A stretch of 37,411 nucleotides of DNA from an uncultured Verrucomicrobiota bacterium. Lineage in GTDB: Bacteria > Verrucomicrobiota > Verrucomicrobiia > Verrucomicrobiales > Akkermansiaceae. Every line of letters begins with the position of its first letter. Positions within the stretch are counted from its first letter, which is position 1. This document shows positions 25,024-32,901 of the stretch, one piece after another. Location of the stretch: assembly GCA_937867415.1 (NCBI GenBank), contig CALMKO010000314.1, forward strand, positions 1 to 37,411. The letters are read 5' to 3'. The translations under genes and the position numbers were made by a program. Under the pieces are notes generated by a model. That model was not told where the DNA came from, did no database searches, and was given only the letters and a program-made list of their open reading frames with translations.

Positions 25024-25851
25024 TCAGACGCCGGAGTCGATGCAGAAGCCACCGTCGACCACCACGGTGGTGCCGGTCACAAAGCGGGACGCCTCGGTGA
25101 CAAGGAAATGGATTGCTCCATGCAGTTCATCCGCCTCGCCGAAGCGGCCGAAGGATGTTTGGCGGCAAATCGCCTGTCCGCGTTCTGTGAGCGAGCCATC
25201 TTCCTGGGTGAGGAGGCGGCGGTTCTGCTCGCCGATGAAGAATCCCGGCACCAGCGAGTTTACCCGGACCCCTCCCTGGGTGCGGCGCCCGAGATCGGCT
25301 GCGAGCCAGCGGGTGAAGTTGTCCACGGCGGCCTTCGCTGCGGAATATCCAACGACCCGGCTGATGGCTCGGGTGGACGAAGCTGAGGAGAAATTCACCA
25401 CACTCGCGCCGGGTGCTGCTGCCAGCAAGGCTGGTAAAAACGCAAGCGTCGGCAGCACCGTGCCGTGGAAATTCAAATTCATGACCTCGTGAAATGCCGC
25501 GAAATCCAAATCTGCAAATGTCTTGTCCGGTGTGATGGTAGCTCCGGGCTGATTTCCTCCCGCGCCATTGATCAACACGTCGATCCGGCCCCACTTGGCA
25601 AGGATGGCATCACGAGCGGCCTCCAGTGCTGCACGATCCGCGACATCCGCCACCAACCCGAGAACCTGGGCTGACGGATGCTTCGACAGCACCCCGGCCA
25701 GGGCAGCATCCAGCTTTGCCTGGGAACGCCCGAGATAAGCTACACGGGCTCCTTGACTTGCAAGGTAACCCGCGGCGGAGCCGGTGAGAGTTCCGGTAGC
25801 ACCAGTGATGGCGATGACTTTATCGGTGAGATCAAACAAGGTGGCGGGCAT
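25024..25851 (-). CDS. SDR-family oxidoreductase, probable D-mannonate (fructuronate) reductase
   Basis: This 275-residue short-chain dehydrogenase has the NAD(P)-binding motif ITGATGTLTGSAAG (about 14-27), NGAGG (about 95-99), and catalytic Ser and Tyr-x-x-x-Lys in NFSSASS and VGYSAAKAAVD. The C-terminal VVVDGGFCIDSGV is typical. In operons with uxuA such SDRs replace UxuB in reducing fructuronate to mannonate, so the context suggests that role; the sequence alone shows only the SDR fold. A -35/-10 pair and a small palindrome lie upstream. Confidence 0.85.
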   Translation of the reverse strand: MPATLFDLTDKVIAITGATGTLTGSAAGYLASQGARVAYLGRSQAKLDAALAGVLSKHPSAQVLGLVADVADRAALEAARDAILAKWGRIDVLINGAGGNQPGATITPDKTFADLDFAAFHEVMNLNFHGTVLPTLAFLPALLAAAPGASVVNFSSASSTRAISRVVGYSAAKAAVDNFTRWLAADLGRRTQGGVRVNSLVPGFFIGEQNRRLLTQEDGSLTERGQAICRQTSFGRFGEADELHGAIHFLVTEASRFVTGTTVVVDGGFCIDSGV

Positions 25852-25877
25852 GGTGAGTCGGGTTTAATGAATAGGCA

Positions 25878-25911
25878 GATAGCTATCGGTCGAATGACTG
25901 GCGGGTGTCAA
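25878..25911 (-). promoter_or_regulatory. Putative promoter and operator of the SDR-uxuA operon
   Basis: On the minus strand TTGACA (25906-25911) is followed after 18 nt by GATAGC (25882-25887). The -10 overlaps the perfect palindrome GATAGCTATC (25878-25887), which could bind a repressor. Only 30 nt separate this from the SDR start. Confidence 0.45.
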
Positions 25912-26031
25912 GAGTGGCTTCAGCTGCCACGTGAAGGTTCTGGTTTTTACGATGAGGACACTTGTCCACCCCGTCAAAAAAGCCTGCGAGGTTTCGATGC
26001 GGGTGGAGGCAGTGATGGCGTGGCTCTCGGC

Positions 26032-26589
26032 TCACTGGCGCAAGCTTGCGGCGATGTTTTCCGCCAGCCGCTCGATCAACCGGGATTGCGCGGCTACCAT
26101 AGGACCGTAGCCATCCGCTTGTAGCGGCTCGCGGTCCACGAAAGTCTTTGAGGCCTTTAAGGTGCGCTCCGGGAGGGAATAAACGCGCCAACCCGCTTCG
26201 ATGACCGCATAGCCGTCGGCTCCGCTATGGAGTTGGCGGATGTCGAGGGTGACTTGATAGCGGATCTCGTCATCTTTCAGCCACGGGTAGGTGCGGACGT
26301 TGCCGGACTTCATCTGGCGGCCGAGATTGGTCGCGGTAACGCGGGCGATCGATGCTGCGAGATCTCCGGCCCAGCGGTGATCTTCCGCGACGGCGAGTTG
26401 ATTTGGCTCCTGCTGGACGACGAGATTGGGTCGGTTCAGATATTCAGCCAGACTGACTGGACCGATTCCAATTCCGACTCCGCCCCCCGGAGGCATGGGG
26501 CCTGCGGCGGTAAGCATGTAAAAGGTTTTGCTGGGTTGGGCACAGCTACCGAGAAGCAGGACGGTGAATAAAGCAAAAAGGCGGTTCAT
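26032..26589 (-). CDS. pqiC: PqiC-like ABC-transport auxiliary lipoprotein
   Basis: The 185-residue protein has a lipoprotein signal peptide (FALFTVLLLGSC, lipidated Cys16). It continues with the family blocks FYMLTA, IGIGPVSLAEYLNRPNLV, WAGDLAASIARV and LIERLAENIAASL. PqiC-type lipoproteins bind the outer membrane and connect it to PqiB. It is the last gene of the pqi operon, starting 12 nt after pqiB. Length matches E. coli PqiC (about 187). Confidence 0.88.
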   Translation of the reverse strand: MNRLFALFTVLLLGSCAQPSKTFYMLTAAGPMPPGGGVGIGIGPVSLAEYLNRPNLVVQQEPNQLAVAEDHRWAGDLAASIARVTATNLGRQMKSGNVRTYPWLKDDEIRYQVTLDIRQLHSGADGYAVIEAGWRVYSLPERTLKASKTFVDREPLQADGYGPMVAAQSRLIERLAENIAASLRQ

Positions 26590-26601
26590 GTTGAGGTGGT
26601 G

Positions 26602-28287
26602 TCAGCGTCCGGCTTTCGGGGCCTTGGGAACGGTGTTTCTGGAGGATTCACGACCGAAAATCAATGAATCCGGATTCTCATCGATGGCGGTGGAAACTTG
26701 GTTTACCGCACGTAATGCAGCTCGGAGTTCATCCAAGGTTCGCAGGAGGTCACCCTGGATCGCTCCATCCGGGCCGATGCTCGCGACGGATTTTTCCAAG
26801 GCTGCAAGTGTCCCTCTGAGGTCTTTGGGAAGCTTGGCGAATTCCGGGGAATCGAGGGTTCTGGTAAGCGAAGCGGCGGTGAGCTCGATTTCCTTCAAGG
26901 CCTTGCGACTTTCCGCAGCGGTCGTCGCGGCCTCATCCGCAGCGGTCGCGATTTTTCTCATGGCATCCTCCAGCGGGAGTTGCTCGATTTTATCAAGAAT
27001 CGCCCCAAGTTTGGTTTCCAACTGCGCCAGGCCGGAGGAAATTGTGGGAATCGACGAAAATTCACCGACGGTGGAAAGTTCTGCGGGCATGGGGTGCTTG
27101 TAGTAGTCGAGGTCCACATACAAGGCTCCAGTGAGCAGGCTGCCGGTTTTGAGGGCGGCACGCAGGCCCCTTTGGACAGCGTCTTTGAGGTATTCGCTGT
27201 CGGGTTTGCTGATTTTTTCGGCCGCCTCCCTGCGGAGTAGGGAGGGGTCAAGCTCGATCAAGACCGGAATCCGCGAGTCGTCCGCCATCGGGGAGTAGTC
27301 AAAGGAGATTCCAGCCACCCGACCGATCGGGATGCCCCGGTATTCGACAGGTGCGCCCACTTGGAGTCCCCTCACGGATTGCTCGAAAAGCAGCACAAAC
27401 CTCATCGTAGGATTGAACGCGGCGCTGTTGGCCGCTTCCTCGTTACTGAACAAGGTGAAGGTGGCGCCGTCTTTCGCTGGCGGACCGGGATGAGTGCCTT
27501 CCGGTAGCCCAAAAGTGGCACCGCCTGCGACAAGCGCCTGGAGGGAAGGGGTTCGCAGCTTGAATCCATCCGCGCCGCCGCTGATGTCGATGCCGCTGGT
27601 GTTCCAAAAGCGGGTGTTTTCCTTGACCAAGTCACTGAATTCTTCACGGATGAAAGCGTCGTAGGTGAGTTGCTCACCGAGCATGTCGAGCTTCCGATTT
27701 TCGATCCGCCCGACCTCAAATCCCCGATAGTAAAGCGCGGACCCCGCCGTGAGGGAGCCCGCTTGGTTCGCCGTGAGAACGATTCGCAGTCCTGGAATGT
27801 CTCGGCTGGTTGCAGGAGGGGTCTCCAAACCGTCGTAGTGATTCGCCTCAGGACCATTCGGCGGCCCGGGATCGAGCTCAAGATACGCACCGGTAATCAG
27901 TGTCCCCAGACCCGAAACATCGGTGGCGGATACCCGTGGACGGACGACCCAGAACCGGGTTCCTTTTCTCAACAAGCCGCCCAGTTCCGGGTTGAGCTCC
28001 ACGGCGACGATCACGGAATTCAGGTCATCCGCCAGGTTCAATGCCTTGACCACTCCCACTCGCACCGAGCGGCAGCGGATTTCGGTCTTTCCTGCCGAAA
28101 GCCCATCGGCGGTCTCGAACCGGACGTAGGCCACCGGGCCCTGCGAGCTGAAATTTCGGTAAATCATCCAAGCGCCCAGCACGAGCGCCAGGATCGGAAC
28201 GACCCAGACGATGTTCCAGCGCTGGGCGGCGCGCAACTCGGGTGAGATCGCTGGCGTGGAGGGCGGATTGGTAGCTGGTTCGCTCAA
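26602..28287 (-). CDS. pqiB: PqiB-like MCE-domain lipid-transport protein
   Basis: The 561-residue protein has one N-terminal membrane helix (WNIVWVVPILALVLGAWMIY, about 24-43). Three MCE domains follow in order (about 50-145, 165-270 and 290-400), each containing a G-x-x-V-x-Y/C-R-G/S-x-x-V/I-G-x-V/I type block such as VEYRGIPIGRVAGI. A long helical C-terminal region (about 410-530) should form the needle. PqiB trimers stack into a tube that spans the periplasm and carries phospholipids. Length is close to E. coli PqiB (546). The start codon is TTG and overlaps the pqiA stop by 4 nt (TTGA), so expression is probably coupled. Confidence 0.9.
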   Translation of the reverse strand: MSEPATNPPSTPAISPELRAAQRWNIVWVVPILALVLGAWMIYRNFSSQGPVAYVRFETADGLSAGKTEIRCRSVRVGVVKALNLADDLNSVIVAVELNPELGGLLRKGTRFWVVRPRVSATDVSGLGTLITGAYLELDPGPPNGPEANHYDGLETPPATSRDIPGLRIVLTANQAGSLTAGSALYYRGFEVGRIENRKLDMLGEQLTYDAFIREEFSDLVKENTRFWNTSGIDISGGADGFKLRTPSLQALVAGGATFGLPEGTHPGPPAKDGATFTLFSNEEAANSAAFNPTMRFVLLFEQSVRGLQVGAPVEYRGIPIGRVAGISFDYSPMADDSRIPVLIELDPSLLRREAAEKISKPDSEYLKDAVQRGLRAALKTGSLLTGALYVDLDYYKHPMPAELSTVGEFSSIPTISSGLAQLETKLGAILDKIEQLPLEDAMRKIATAADEAATTAAESRKALKEIELTAASLTRTLDSPEFAKLPKDLRGTLAALEKSVASIGPDGAIQGDLLRTLDELRAALRAVNQVSTAIDENPDSLIFGRESSRNTVPKAPKAGR

Positions 28288-28934
28288 GAGTCGGATTCGT
28301 GGGTGAGTGATTGATTTGAATCGAGTTGGTCCATGCGGTCCCAGAGCAGTCGTGGGTCGAAACTCATTGCTGCAAGCATGGTTAAAACGACCACCCCGGC
28401 AAATGCAAGGGCTCCCGGGCCAGGAGTGATGGTCATGTAATTTCCCAATTGGACAAGCGCCACTAAAATCCCGACCACAAAAATGTCAATCATCGACCAA
28501 CGCCCGAGCAACTCGGTGAACCAGTAGACTTTGCCAAGCATTCCGGGCGAGGGGTGTAGCTTGCCAGAAGCCGCCAGACACAACCAGCCGAGCGCGACGA
28601 TTTTGAGCAATGGAATCAGGATCGAGGCGGTGAAGATGACCAGGGCGATCGGATAAGCCTCCTGTCTCCAGAAGGTGCGGATGCCGCTGACGATGGTGTT
28701 AGTCGAGACGTCCCCCAACTCGATCACCGTCATGATCGGTAAAATATTCGCCGGGACGTAAAGGGCGGCAGCCGCCAGCATGAGGGCGATGGTGGTGCGG
28801 ATGCTGTTGTGTTTTCGCAAATGGAGGCCGCTTCCACAGCGCGGGCACTTTCCCAAACCGACGGGGGAGACCCTCCCGCAGGTATGGCAGGCGGCAAGGC
28901 CCGAGGATGCCGCACGGGGGAAACGGGTCCTCAT
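28284..28934 (-). CDS. pqiA: PqiA-family membrane protein, second half
   Basis: The 216-residue protein has an N-terminal zinc-ribbon (Cys16/Cys19, Cys30/Cys33: CHTCGRVSPVGLGKCPRCG) and four predicted membrane helices, with LGRWSMIDIFVVGILVALVQLG as the family block. E. coli PqiA has two such modules in one chain of about 417 residues; here they are separate genes, this being the downstream one. It overlaps its partner by 4 nt (ATGA) and pqiB by 4 nt. It presumably forms the inner-membrane part of the Pqi lipid transporter. Confidence 0.88.
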   Translation of the reverse strand: MRTRFPRAASSGLAACHTCGRVSPVGLGKCPRCGSGLHLRKHNSIRTTIALMLAAAALYVPANILPIMTVIELGDVSTNTIVSGIRTFWRQEAYPIALVIFTASILIPLLKIVALGWLCLAASGKLHPSPGMLGKVYWFTELLGRWSMIDIFVVGILVALVQLGNYMTITPGPGALAFAGVVVLTMLAAMSFDPRLLWDRMDQLDSNQSLTHESDS

Positions 28935-29596
28935 GATTTGGCCACCTCCAAGCGGTCCCAGAGTTCGTGTCGGTCAATGGCCGCTACCGCAGCGGCCATC
29001 GACACCATGAGCGCGGCAAATGACCAGAATCCCAGCCCAAAGTGCACATCAGCGACTTTGTTCAGTTTCAGCAGGCTGACGAGTACTCCAAGGAGGAAGA
29101 CCTCGATCATGTTCCATGGCTCGGATTTGCTCATCCATTTGGCGACAAAGAATCCCCCCGGAGCGACCCGCCCGAACATCAGTGGCAGGCACACGTAAAG
29201 CAGTCCCCCCGCCAGAATCAGCGGCGTGATGACGGTGAATAGGATCACGACAATCCCGAGGATGGGACTGCCCTCGCGGATCAATGCCCCGGAAGCGGAT
29301 ATCAGGGAGAGATTGGTTCGGATCGATGCTGCATCCATCACCAAAAAGGGAAACGCGTGTACCACGACCATCAGAATCAAAGAAGTCAGCGCGAATGCGG
29401 TCGAGCGCACCAGTGACGCAGGGCGGTTTTGGTAGAGGACCGCACCGCAACACCGGCAGCGGGCGGCCATTCCTTCTTCGAGCGGAATCGCATCGTGCAG
29501 CGTGTCGCAAAAATGACAGACGGTGGTGTGCGGGGCACCCGGCGGGAGTGGCCAAGGGTGCAGCGCCCGCTTTGTTCTGGAAAATCGCTTGATCAT
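28931..29596 (-). CDS. pqiA: PqiA-family membrane protein, first half
   Basis: The 221-residue protein has an N-terminal zinc-ribbon (Cys27/Cys30 in VCHFCDTLH, then CRCCG at 47-51) and four membrane helices. The block SEPWNMIEVFLLGVLVSLLKL matches that in the neighbouring PqiA. It corresponds to the first module of a two-module PqiA. The ATG at 29596 was preferred because the conserved part begins about 20 residues later and the FAH-family stop lies only 2 nt upstream. The two PqiA proteins probably act as a heterodimer. Confidence 0.87.
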   Translation of the reverse strand: MIKRFSRTKRALHPWPLPPGAPHTTVCHFCDTLHDAIPLEEGMAARCRCCGAVLYQNRPASLVRSTAFALTSLILMVVVHAFPFLVMDAASIRTNLSLISASGALIREGSPILGIVVILFTVITPLILAGGLLYVCLPLMFGRVAPGGFFVAKWMSKSEPWNMIEVFLLGVLVSLLKLNKVADVHFGLGFWSFAALMVSMAAAVAAIDRHELWDRLEVAKS

Positions 29597-29598
29597 CC

Positions 29599-30453
29599 CT
29601 ATCGGTTCGCCACTACCCGTTGCCCGAGTTCTCCCAAGCCCTCGACGCCGCATTCCACGAAGTCACCGGCCTGCAAATACCGCGGCGGACTCATCCCCAT
29701 GGCCACACCGCCCGGTGTGCCGGTCGCAATCACATCGCCCGGCAGTAGGGTCATGAAACGGCTCACGTAACTGATCAACTGCTTCACGGAGAATAACATG
29801 TCGCCAGTCCAGCTGTTCTGGCGGATTTCACCGTTCACCTTGCACCACAAGCGCAGCTTCTGCGGGTCACTGACTTCGTCAGCCGTGACCAACCACGGCC
29901 CGATCGGGGCGAAGCTGTCCGCGCTCTTTCCCTTGGTCCACTGGCCACCCATTTCCTTTTGAAAGGCCCGTTCGGAGAAATCACAGAATGTCGAATACCC
30001 GGCGATGTAATCCATCGCTACCCGTTCATCCACATAGGAGGCGGTGCGCCCGATCACCACCGCAAGCTCCACTTCGTAGTCCAGCTTGGTAGACCCCCGT
30101 GGAATGATCACATCGTCCGTCGGTCCACTCCAGGCGCTGGTCGCCTTCATGAATATCGCGGGCTCCGAGGGGATTCCCTCATCCAGTTCTTTCGCATGAT
30201 CTAGGTAGTTCTTCCCGATACAGACCAGCTTTGACGGGCGGTTGAGCGGCGGTCCGAGCCTTGCGAGGGGATCTACTTCGCTGCCGCCCGGGCAACCGTC
30301 TGCAAGCCACTCGGCCAGTGACTCCAGGCCTCCCATGGCAAAAAAACCTTCGTCGTAGTCGGCAAACTCTCCGCTCGCGTCGATCCGTCGCCCGTCAGGC
30401 AGGAGAATTCCAGGCTCCTCGCGGCCTTCTTCGCCAAAGCGGATCAATTTCAT
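29599..30453 (-). CDS. FAH-family hydrolase (fumarylacetoacetase-like)
   Basis: The 284-residue protein shows the FAH fold: KLVCIGKNYLDHAKELDEG (about 75-93), KATSAWSGPTDDVIIPRG, and the metal-binding KLDYEVELAVVIGR (about 126-139), then GYSTFCDFSER and a closing PGDVIATGTPGGVAMGM. Members include 2,4-diketo-3-deoxy-fuconate hydrolase and acylpyruvases; the exact substrate is unknown. The internal ATG before KLIRFGEEG was chosen because the upstream frame is not FAH-like. The stop is only 2 nt before pqiA, so it may be transcribed with the pqi genes. A possible attenuator lies upstream. Confidence 0.88.
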   Translation of the reverse strand: MKLIRFGEEGREEPGILLPDGRRIDASGEFADYDEGFFAMGGLESLAEWLADGCPGGSEVDPLARLGPPLNRPSKLVCIGKNYLDHAKELDEGIPSEPAIFMKATSAWSGPTDDVIIPRGSTKLDYEVELAVVIGRTASYVDERVAMDYIAGYSTFCDFSERAFQKEMGGQWTKGKSADSFAPIGPWLVTADEVSDPQKLRLWCKVNGEIRQNSWTGDMLFSVKQLISYVSRFMTLLPGDVIATGTPGGVAMGMSPPRYLQAGDFVECGVEGLGELGQRVVANR

Positions 30454-30936
30454 GGTCGAATGATAACAAACGATCCACGCATCAGGAAGATACAATTTTC
30501 GGAATTCATCAGCCTTCTTCGCAAGCGCATGGAATGGGCAAAAAAATAAGCGGCCCGACTGATAATCACTCCTAGGAAAACCCATTAACCCGGGAGGCAT
30601 CTCAGTCGGACCGCCTTGTCTTGCGACGCAGAAGGATTAATCGATGGCGGACCGCTTGGCAAGATAAAAGACTCAAAAAAATCAAAATAATTCCGCAATC
30701 GGCAGTTTCGCCTCGGATTTAAGGCGTTTTCAACCCGGATTCGAGGGGGGGATCGGCGATGCTCTGGGGCATTACCGTGCTTGGTCAGGCCCGGCGCATC
30801 ATCGCGAATGCCTTGTTCCCAGACTCGCCAGAGCGGGTGATGACGCAAGCTGGAGCAGGGGAATGCCACGCTTGCGGCCTGCCGCTCTTGACGATTCGCG
30901 CTTGTCAGTTCCTGCGCCTCGCTCAAAATTCACCAC
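30454..30936. other. Intergenic region between FAH hydrolase and recQ
   Basis: No convincing gene is visible in these 483 nt; a 113-codon minus-strand frame (30585-30926) lacks recognisable features. The left part holds a strong inverted repeat (separate entry). Just before recQ, TTGTCA (30902-30907) and AAAATT (30925-30930) with a 17-nt gap could be its promoter. An AT-rich stretch lies near 30665-30700. Confidence 0.5.
30540..30654 (-). promoter_or_regulatory. Possible transcription attenuator or small-RNA terminator upstream of the FAH gene
   Basis: On the minus strand, AAGGCGGTCCGACTGA (30617 down to 30602) pairs with TCAGTCGGGCCGCTT (30562 down to 30548) with one bulge and one G-U pair, and seven U residues follow soon after (A-run 30540-30546 on the plus strand). 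This is a strong terminator 87 nt before the FAH ATG. An upstream segment CGGTCCGCC (30654 down to 30646) can pair with the terminator's 5' arm over 8 of 9 positions, a possible antiterminator. A segment starting AAGCGG there can also pair with the 3' arm. It may instead end a small RNA. Confidence 0.5.
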
Positions 30937-32838
30937 GTGCTTGATACCCTCCGCGCTGAATTCGGTCACGATTGCTTTCGGGATGGCCAGGAGCAGGTCG
31001 TGCGGGCCTTGCTTGATGGTCGGTCCGCTCTTGCCGTATTTCCAACTGGGGGAGGGAAGTCCCTCTGTTACCAATTGCCGGCCGTGTTGCTCGACGGGCT
31101 AACCTTGGTCGTCTCGCCGCTGATCGCCTTGATGCGGGATCAGGTCGACACGCTTACACGGCGAGGCATTCCGGCTGCCCGACTCGACTCGACTCTCGAT
31201 GCTGACCAACTCCGTGATGTTTATGCGCGGCTGGATGCGGGGGGGCTCAAGTTGCTCTACGTTGCACCGGAACGCTTTGGAAATGAATTGTTTAGAAATC
31301 GTTTAAAACGATTGTTTGTAGCGATTGTTGCAATCGATGAGGCGCATTGTATCTCAGAGTGGGGGCATAATTTTCGACCGGATTACTTAAAGCTGGCGCT
31401 CATGTGCCGTCGTATGAAGGTGCCGCGGGTTCTGTGCTTGACGGCGACGGCGACACCCAAGGTAGCTCGTGATATACGCAAGGCTTTCCGGATCGGGCGT
31501 GCGGATCATACGCAGTTGAGTTTTCATCGGCCGAATCTGGATTTGCGGGTGACCCCGTGCACCCAGAGTGAGCGCAAGCCATTGCTTCTGGAAAGGCTCC
31601 GCGAGGTGGATGGCGCGGCGGTGGTCTATGTCACTCGGCAGGAAACGGCAGAGGAAGTAGCGACCTATCTCGCCAAAAACGGCATCCAGGCTCAGGCGTA
31701 TCATGCAGGTTTGCCAGCCGATTTCCGGGCAACTGTGCAAAATCGCTTCATGGCGGGCGAGACCCGGGTGATCGTGGCGACCATTGCGTTCGGAATGGGC
31801 ATCGACAAATCGAATATCCGGGCGGTTTTTCATTACAATCTCCCGAAAAGCCTGGAAAATCACACTCAGGAAATCGGTCGGGCTGGTCGGGATGGGGAAT
31901 ATGCACGGTGCGAAATGCTCGCCTGTGGTGAGGATCTGACGGTTCTTGAGAATTTCATCTATGCCGATGCTCCTTCGTCGCGAGCATTGGGAAACTTGAT
32001 CGACCGCCTGCTGCGTTTGGGTTCTGTGTTCGATGTTTCGCCTTATGAATTGTCCACCATTTGCGACATCCGCCCGGGCGTCGTCGCGACGGTGGTGACC
32101 TATCTGGAAATCGACGGGGTTCTCGATGCGACAGGCACGTTCTACTCCACTTACCGGCTGAGATTGCTTCAACCACTGGAAAAAATCTTTGCAGGCCGGG
32201 CTGCCAAGGAACGGAAACTCATGCAGCAGATTCTCGATTCAGGAGAAAAAAAGCGCGGGTGGCTCTACATTTACCCGTCGATTCTTACGGAAAAGATAGG
32301 GGTGCAGCGGGAAAAGATCGTCAGCACGCTCAACAGCCTCCAGACGGCAGGGGACATCATGCTCAGCGTCTGGGGGGTGCGACAAGGATACAGACTCCGA
32401 AAAGATCCAGGCGATCTAGGCGCATTGACAAGCGCCCTTGCGGAAAAATTCCGGACCCGAGAGGCGGCGGATTTGGCAAGATTGCGACAGGTTCTCGGTT
32501 TGTCCGCGCATCGAGGCTGCCTAACGGGCTATCTGACCAAGCACTTTGGTGAGGCTTTGGAAGCTCCGTGCGGTCACTGTGATCGCTGTCGAGGCCGCGC
32601 CGCAACGGTGATCAAACGCCCAAAAATCCGCCGAATCCAGGATGAGGAAATCGCCGCCGTGCGCACCTTGATGGATGAAAAACACGCAGCCCTTGGAACC
32701 CCTCGCCAGTTGGCCCGTTTTTTATGCGGTATGGCAAGTCCAGCAGCGACGCGTGCCAGGCTCACACGCAATGCGGCCTTTGGAATGTTGGCTGACCTTC
32801 CATTTGCCGAGGTGATGATCATCGCCGAGGCCGCATAA
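30937..32838 (+). CDS. recQ: ATP-dependent DNA helicase RecQ
   Basis: This 633-residue superfamily 2 helicase acts in recombinational repair. Walker A is PTGGGKS (36-42), Walker B/DEAH is at 134-137 (AIDEAHCISEWGHNFRPDY), and later motifs include LTATATP and TIAFGMGIDKSNIR with QEIGRAGRDG. A RecQ-C zinc-binding and winged-helix region follows with Cys528, Cys545, Cys548 and Cys551 (CGHCDRC). Length is close to E. coli RecQ (about 609). A clear HRDC domain is not obvious; the tail is only about 80 residues. The start is GTG at 30937, placed by the family N-terminus. Confidence 0.95.
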   Translation: MLDTLRAEFGHDCFRDGQEQVVRALLDGRSALAVFPTGGGKSLCYQLPAVLLDGLTLVVSPLIALMRDQVDTLTRRGIPAARLDSTLDADQLRDVYARLDAGGLKLLYVAPERFGNELFRNRLKRLFVAIVAIDEAHCISEWGHNFRPDYLKLALMCRRMKVPRVLCLTATATPKVARDIRKAFRIGRADHTQLSFHRPNLDLRVTPCTQSERKPLLLERLREVDGAAVVYVTRQETAEEVATYLAKNGIQAQAYHAGLPADFRATVQNRFMAGETRVIVATIAFGMGIDKSNIRAVFHYNLPKSLENHTQEIGRAGRDGEYARCEMLACGEDLTVLENFIYADAPSSRALGNLIDRLLRLGSVFDVSPYELSTICDIRPGVVATVVTYLEIDGVLDATGTFYSTYRLRLLQPLEKIFAGRAAKERKLMQQILDSGEKKRGWLYIYPSILTEKIGVQREKIVSTLNSLQTAGDIMLSVWGVRQGYRLRKDPGDLGALTSALAEKFRTREAADLARLRQVLGLSAHRGCLTGYLTKHFGEALEAPCGHCDRCRGRAATVIKRPKIRRIQDEEIAAVRTLMDEKHAALGTPRQLARFLCGMASPAATRARLTRNAAFGMLADLPFAEVMIIAEAA

Positions 32839-32841
32839 AAG

Positions 32842-32872
32842 ACCTCCGTCCTGAAGCAGGACGGAGGTTTTC
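32842..32872. terminator. Bidirectional terminator between recQ and the autotransporter gene
   Basis: The perfect 11-bp stem ACCTCCGTCCT (32842-32852) / AGGACGGAGGT (32858-32868) has a 5-nt loop, with a T-run after it and an A-run before it. It lies 4 nt past the recQ stop and also suits the convergent autotransporter gene. Confidence 0.9.
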
Positions 32873-32901
32873 GTGAACCGGAGTGGAGTGCTTAAAACCG
32901 A

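Noticed and set aside
30585-30926. 113-codon minus-strand open frame between FAH and recQ
   Set aside because: No recognisable domain, atypical composition, and it overlaps the attenuator-like hairpin and the probable recQ promoter.
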